From an uncultured Dehalococcoidia bacterium (lineage in GTDB: Bacteria > Chloroflexota > Dehalococcoidia > Lucifugimonadales > Australimonadaceae), in the NCBI GenBank assembly GCA_937901475.1, contig CALGTL010000144.1, forward strand, positions 1 to 32,287: DNA of 32,287 bases. Reading direction: 5' to 3'. Each line of letters begins with the position of its first letter. Positions within the stretch are counted from its first letter, which is position 1. This document shows positions 27,816-32,287 of this stretch, piece by piece. A program made the position numbers and the translations under genes. Below the pieces are notes generated by a model. That model saw only the letters and a list, made by a program, of their open reading frames with translations. It was not told the origin of the DNA and searched no databases.

Positions 27816-28970
27816 CTAGGTATTGCGCTCTTCAGTGACTCCCTCGTGACCAGTGCAGTAGGGGATGAATGCCTTCATGTTGCACTGTGCCCCATTCTTG
27901 GCAAGCTCCGCCTCAAAGATTTCGTGAATCTCACGATCCTCGTCGGTGTACTCGACCTGGATGCCGCCGTCCTTGAGGCTGACGTCAGCCGACGCGCGCT
28001 GATTAGGAGCTAGGAACCCACCCTTGCCATCACGGAGAGCCATGTAGCGCGCTCGCGTTGTACCAGAGTTGAAGTGTTGGTGATAGGTCCCGTCTCCTGG
28101 AATAATGACGATTGAACCTACCTGCCAGTCGCACTTGATCATGTCGGAGCGGTCGTCCTTCGTCCACAGCAATGAGAAACCGGAGTCACCGCTCAGCAGC
28201 ACCAAGTGAGCCCCTGGGCCGTGACGGTGCGCCTTCTTGTAAGTGCCGACAGGGAACTCTGAGATGTGGTTCCCCATGTCGTTCTTGCCCATGTTGAGCA
28301 TGGCATTGATACCGCCAGCACCGCGTTCTTTCCAGCCATATAGAGCCATGTCAGGAGCATTGGGAATGAAATTAGTCTCCCATATGCGCTTGTTGTATAA
28401 GGTGCCACCACCTGCAAAGTAGTCCTCGTCACCAGAGTAACGAGACTCGAACATGGTGGGGCAGTTGAACATGAAGTTTTCGTCTCGGAACAAGCGCATC
28501 ATTGGTGGTGCGTTGGTGGTCGCGATGTAGCGAACCTTTACGTCACCGGTTCCGTTGAAGTGCTGGTACCAAGCGTTCAAAGGGACGGTGAATAACGCCC
28601 CAGCTGACCACTCGAAAGTCTGCTTGTGCGCCTCGTCCATCCATACCGTCGTGGCTCCGCGACCGGACACGATGTAGAAATTCACTTCATACATGTGATG
28701 CTCTGGCTCGGACTTTCCACCGGGGTCGATGTCGACTACGTGGAGGTCGTTGGGCATGTTGTTGTTGTCAATGTGGACAACAGCACCCTTGCCTCCCTTG
28801 CGCTCCCAAGGACCAACTTCAATCTCGTGCATGTTGGGGATGTAGAAAGTCTCGTGAACGAGAACATTCTCTTTTGCCAACCAATCCTCATACGCATCAG
28901 GAATGCGGAAATCCGTCAGCCCTTGCGACGGCGTGTCCGCGACTTTCATGTCGGTGCCCTTCATTACCAT
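27816..28970 (-). CDS. two-domain cupin protein, array member 4
   Basis: 384 aa; SEPEHHMYEVNFYIVSGRGATTVW; AHRHGPGAHLVLLSGDSGFSLLW...IPGDGTYHQHFNSG; GGAGGG SD. Confidence 0.92.
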   Translation of the reverse strand: MVMKGTDMKVADTPSQGLTDFRIPDAYEDWLAKENVLVHETFYIPNMHEIEVGPWERKGGKGAVVHIDNNNMPNDLHVVDIDPGGKSEPEHHMYEVNFYIVSGRGATTVWMDEAHKQTFEWSAGALFTVPLNAWYQHFNGTGDVKVRYIATTNAPPMMRLFRDENFMFNCPTMFESRYSGDEDYFAGGGTLYNKRIWETNFIPNAPDMALYGWKERGAGGINAMLNMGKNDMGNHISEFPVGTYKKAHRHGPGAHLVLLSGDSGFSLLWTKDDRSDMIKCDWQVGSIVIIPGDGTYHQHFNSGTTRARYMALRDGKGGFLAPNQRASADVSLKDGGIQVEYTDEDREIHEIFEAELAKNGAQCNMKAFIPYCTGHEGVTEERNT

Positions 28971-29013
28971 GGCAACTGCCCTCCGATTTAATCAATGAGT
29001 GCTTGGATACTGA

Positions 29014-29046
29014 GCGGAGCCTATCTGATTCAGACAAAAGGGGCAA
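29014..29046 (-). promoter_or_regulatory. putative promoter of cupin member 4 (TTGCCC-N17-TAGGCT-CCGC)
   Basis: -35/-10-like hexamers at 17-bp spacing; element shared with members 3 and 5. Confidence 0.45.
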
Positions 29047-29083
29047 CGCCTGGGTCTTCTTATATCAAGGAAGCATTCTCTTT

Positions 29084-29129
29084 GAAATAGAAAGAGACAG
29101 GGCCGGCTGGCCCCGTCTCTTTCTATTTC
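29084..29129. terminator. terminator-like hairpin between cupin members 5 and 4
   Basis: GAAATAGAAAGAGAC-A-GGGCC...GGCCC-C-GTCTCTTTCTATTTC: 15-bp outer stem plus inner GC stem. Confidence 0.8.
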
Positions 29130-29157
29130 ATTCGCCGGCACACTAACAGACAGTTGA

Positions 29158-30315
29158 TTACGCGTCGCGCTCGCTCGTTACACCCGCGATGCCGGTGCAA
29201 TACGGGATAAAGGCTTTCATGTTGCACTGAGCACCTTTCTTGGCTAGCTCAGCCTCGAAAACCTCATGAACGACACGCTCTTCGTCGCTGTACTCAATTT
29301 GCCAACCTCCCTCTTTGATGGAGGCATCAGCTCCTTTCCAAGGAGCGGCAGGGTCATTGAATCCACCATCCCCCGAGCGGAGCGCCATGTAGCGAGCGCG
29401 CTTCGTGCCGGAGTTGAAATGCTGATGGAATGTACCGTCACTGGGGACGATTACCATAGTGCCAACCTGCCAGTCGCACTTAATCAAGTCAGATCGGTCT
29501 TCCTGGGTCCAAATCTGCGAGTAGCCGGAGTCACCACTGAGGAGCACCAAGTGAGCCCCGGGGCCGTGTCGATGCGCTTTCTTGTAAGTACCGACAGGAA
29601 ACTCAGAGATATGGTTACCCATGTTGTTTTGGCCCATTGAAAGCATGGCGTTGATGCCACCCGCACCACGCTCTTTCCAACCGTAAAGAGCCATATCAGG
29701 AGCGTTTGGGATGAAATTGGATTCCCATATGCGCTTGTTGTATAGCCGCCCACCGCCGCTGAAAGCGTCTTCTTCGCCGGAGTAACGACCTTTGAACATA
29801 TGGTCATTGTTGAATATGAAGTCGTTGTCACGGAACAGGCGCATCATTGGAGGGGCATTGGTCGTGCAAAGATAGCGTGCAGGCTCTGCCCCTGAACCGT
29901 TGAAGTGCTGGTACCAAGCGTTCAATGGGACAACGAAGAGGCTGCCTTCTTTCCACTCAAAAGTGTGCTTCTGCTTCTCATCAATCCACACTGTCGTGGC
30001 TCCGCGCCCAGACACAATGTAGAAATTGGTCTCGTACATGTGGTGCTCAGGCTCAGACTTTCCACCGGGATCAATCTCAACAACGTGGCAGTCGTTGGGC
30101 ATGTGGCGGTTGTCGATGTGGATAACCGCACCCTTGCCGCCTTTGCGCTCCCAAGGACCGACTTCAATCTCTTTTATATTGGGGAAGTAAAATTCTTTGT
30201 GAACCAGGACTCCCTCGTCATCCAGCCACTGCTGGTACGCGTCGGGAACGTTGTGATCGGTGAGACCATCGGTAGGGGTCTCTGCGATCTTCATGTCCGT
30301 GCCTTGCATGACCAT
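29158..30315 (-). CDS. two-domain cupin protein, array member 5
   Basis: 385 aa; SEPEHHMYETNFYIVSGRGATTVW; AHRHGPGAHLVLLSGDSGYSQIW...VPSDGTFHQHFNSG; AAGGAGAG SD. Confidence 0.92.
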   Translation of the reverse strand: MVMQGTDMKIAETPTDGLTDHNVPDAYQQWLDDEGVLVHKEFYFPNIKEIEVGPWERKGGKGAVIHIDNRHMPNDCHVVEIDPGGKSEPEHHMYETNFYIVSGRGATTVWIDEKQKHTFEWKEGSLFVVPLNAWYQHFNGSGAEPARYLCTTNAPPMMRLFRDNDFIFNNDHMFKGRYSGEEDAFSGGGRLYNKRIWESNFIPNAPDMALYGWKERGAGGINAMLSMGQNNMGNHISEFPVGTYKKAHRHGPGAHLVLLSGDSGYSQIWTQEDRSDLIKCDWQVGTMVIVPSDGTFHQHFNSGTKRARYMALRSGDGGFNDPAAPWKGADASIKEGGWQIEYSDEERVVHEVFEAELAKKGAQCNMKAFIPYCTGIAGVTSERDA

Positions 30316-30347
30316 GCCACACTCTCCTTATTAGAGAAAACTAGTGG

Positions 30348-30381
30348 GCGGAGGTTAGCTCAACCTAACGTAATGGCACAA
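30348..30381 (-). promoter_or_regulatory. putative promoter of cupin member 5 (TTGTGC-N18-TAACCT-CCGC)
   Basis: -35/-10-like arrangement matching members 3 and 4. Confidence 0.45.
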
Positions 30382-30392
30382 CTAGCCAGTGA

Positions 30393-32198
30393 TTATCGCT
30401 GCGCTACAGTCTTTGGCTCTTGGGGTTTCAAAACTCCAATGTGCGGAAGATTGCGATAGCGTCCGCCATAGTCCAATCCGTAGCCGATGACGAATTCGTC
30501 AGGGATCTCAAATCCGATGTAATTCAAAGGTATCTGCGCCATGCGCCGTACCGACTTGTCGAGTAGACAGCAGACATTCAGGCTTGAGGGATTCTTTGCT
30601 TGAAGATGTTCTAAGAGGTAACGAAGAGTTAGGCCTGTATCAACGATGTCCTCGATGACGATTACTGGCCTGCCTTGAATGTCAGTGCCCACGTCACGGA
30701 GAATCTCGATGGTCTCCTCTCGCTCCTCTCCGTAGTGAGAGATCTCCATGAACTCGATCTGAATAGGCAGATCGATGTTGCGCATGAGATCGGCCATGAA
30801 GACAACAACACCACGGAGCACCCCGATGAGCAATGGCTCTTGGCCCGCGTAGTCTTCAGCAATCTGTTTGCCTAACTCGCGAACACGTTGCTGCACCTGG
30901 GCTTCGCTGAAGAGGACCTGCTCTGTGCCAGTGACATCTACGTCTGAGAGAGGACCGAAACCGTACTTGCCCATTAAGCGCATAAGATCGCGTCTGTACA
31001 GCAATTGAATATTGATTTCCGGGTACATCTCCTGCACGTGACGCAATTTCCTGTTCTTTTGCGTCACTAGGCTCTGCTTCATGGTCGTTAGCTCGAAATA
31101 CTGGTCGTACTCAGGCAGATAGAAGTCTGGGGTGTGCATCTCGATTACGCGATTGCCATCCCACCGCAGCGGAAAGGACCGAGGTTCATAGAGGAATTTG
31201 ATTTGGTAGTAGTCTAGAAGGTTCGCGAATTCACGCTCGCTGGGATGCATGAATGAGAGATCAGGAGTTTTAGACGGGGACGAGTCAATCTCAGACAGGC
31301 TTCGGGCGGGTCTATGTCGTTCGCGCCTTTGTTCCTCCCGGACTTCGTGGTCTGCATCGCTCTTCATCTCGGAGGAGTCCCAGTCTTCCGAGTCCGGCGA
31401 AGCCTCTAGTGACTCGGCAGGCGCGCGATCACCACGAACCCATTCGTCAGCAATCCGCCCGTCGATTGGTCGTGGGCCAACAAGAATAGTCTCTTGAGAT
31501 GGGGGGATACCCGCAACCCCTTGTTCGGGGGTTTGCCTGCGACGGCCTACGCCTCCCCGATGACCCCTACGGCGCCTGCGGGGTGCAAGGGTTTCTCCTT
31601 CAGAGTCACCATCGCCTTGCGAGTCGATTTCTTCCGTCTTTGCTGGTACGGCATACTGTGCCGCGTTCTCTGTGCTGGCTGCCTCCGCTGCTGGTTCTAT
31701 GGTGCGGCGAATGCGCTGTACGGGCGCCGAAGCTTCCTCGCTTGCCAATTCGTTTGGAGTGGCCTCGTCTGAGGATTTTCCCTCGGTATGCTTTACGGCT
31801 GGCTTGCGACGGCGCCGCGTCGGCTTGTGGGCTTCATCCGCCACAGGGATGTTCGTTTGGGCGTCACTAACTACTTCACTCAATGCTGTCTTGTTTGTGC
31901 GTCGTCGTCGTGTGCTAGTGGACACTGGCTCGGCGGGGCTTCCGGGCGAGGAAATTGCATCTGTGGCAGGCACCTCTTCCATTGGGAGTGACTTCGCTGG
32001 CCGACGGCGCGACGTACGCCGCGGATCTTCGTCGCCGATGGACGAGGCGGTTGCTTCCTGAGAAGGGCGTGCCTTTGCCTCTGGCGCGGCCCTCCTACGA
32101 CGCCTTGGGGCTGGTGTTGCCTCAGTGCTGTCGTCTCCAGGAGCCTTGCCGTGTGGTGTAGGTAGGTTGTCTTCTACCACGTTTTCTCCGTCGAGCAT
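30393..32198 (-). CDS. hpt: hypoxanthine phosphoribosyltransferase with Arg-rich disordered N-terminus and PD-(D/E)XK nuclease-like middle domain
   Basis: 601 aa; C-terminal HPRT: LLIGVLRGVVVFMADLMRNIDLPIQIEFMEISHYG...VIVIEDIVDTGLTLRYLLEHL...EIPDEFVIGYGLDYGGRYRNLPHIGVL. Middle: SEREFANLLDYYQIKFLYEP...HTPDFYLPEYDQYFELTTMK. N-terminus: repeated RRRRR blocks. Confidence 0.92.
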   Translation of the reverse strand: MLDGENVVEDNLPTPHGKAPGDDSTEATPAPRRRRRAAPEAKARPSQEATASSIGDEDPRRTSRRRPAKSLPMEEVPATDAISSPGSPAEPVSTSTRRRRTNKTALSEVVSDAQTNIPVADEAHKPTRRRRKPAVKHTEGKSSDEATPNELASEEASAPVQRIRRTIEPAAEAASTENAAQYAVPAKTEEIDSQGDGDSEGETLAPRRRRRGHRGGVGRRRQTPEQGVAGIPPSQETILVGPRPIDGRIADEWVRGDRAPAESLEASPDSEDWDSSEMKSDADHEVREEQRRERHRPARSLSEIDSSPSKTPDLSFMHPSEREFANLLDYYQIKFLYEPRSFPLRWDGNRVIEMHTPDFYLPEYDQYFELTTMKQSLVTQKNRKLRHVQEMYPEINIQLLYRRDLMRLMGKYGFGPLSDVDVTGTEQVLFSEAQVQQRVRELGKQIAEDYAGQEPLLIGVLRGVVVFMADLMRNIDLPIQIEFMEISHYGEEREETIEILRDVGTDIQGRPVIVIEDIVDTGLTLRYLLEHLQAKNPSSLNVCCLLDKSVRRMAQIPLNYIGFEIPDEFVIGYGLDYGGRYRNLPHIGVLKPQEPKTVAQR

Positions 32199-32287
32199 TC
32201 AACGCTCGTTGCGTAGTCTAAAATTATCGAGCCTAGAGAACTTCGCCTTTTACGTACGCTGTTGTTGTGGCTACATGATAGTCGCGC

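Noticed and set aside
24160-30459. Plus-strand ORFs opposite the cupin genes (e.g. 25402-25884, 26599-27114, 29266-29640, 29905-30459)
   Set aside because: They recur at equivalent positions in several paralogs because the sense strands are homologous; shadow ORFs of conserved coding sequence.
31249-32161. Several plus-strand ORFs antisense to the hpt N-terminus
   Set aside because: Artefacts of the low-complexity Arg/Pro/Ala-rich coding strand; no SD and no family resemblance.

Overview
The window has no CRISPR array, no rRNA and no recognisable transposase. Gene content (marine-type TRAP transporter, DUF951, Hpt with a long N-terminal extension, many amidohydrolases and cupins) suggests a Chloroflexota/SAR202-like bacterium; this is inference only.

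Left third (1-12.1 kb): a transport and catabolism island. It holds a truncated alpha/beta hydrolase at the left edge, an ornithine cyclodeaminase-family protein, two amidohydrolases, a GMC oxidoreductase, a DctP/DctQ/DctM TRAP system and two MFS transporters.

Middle (12.4-24 kb): mostly housekeeping genes. These are an MGMT-family protein, DnaE, FolC, FabF, a glutaredoxin-like protein, tRNA-Asp(GTC), a GNAT, a DUF951 protein overlapping pyrF, and an endonuclease III-like glycosylase. Between tRNA-Asp and the GNAT is a small minus-strand locus with two short ORFs (52 and 42 aa). They share a motif, have good Shine-Dalgarno sequences, and fall below the supplied ORF cutoff.

Right quarter (24.05-30.3 kb): the most striking feature, a head-to-tail array of five divergent two-domain cupin paralogs of about 382-392 aa. 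Long perfect hairpins separate most of them, and a recurring promoter-like element precedes at least three. Upstream is an unusual hpt gene in which HPRT is fused to an Arg-rich low-complexity region and a PD-(D/E)XK nuclease-like segment.

All product calls come from reading protein motifs; no database search was run.
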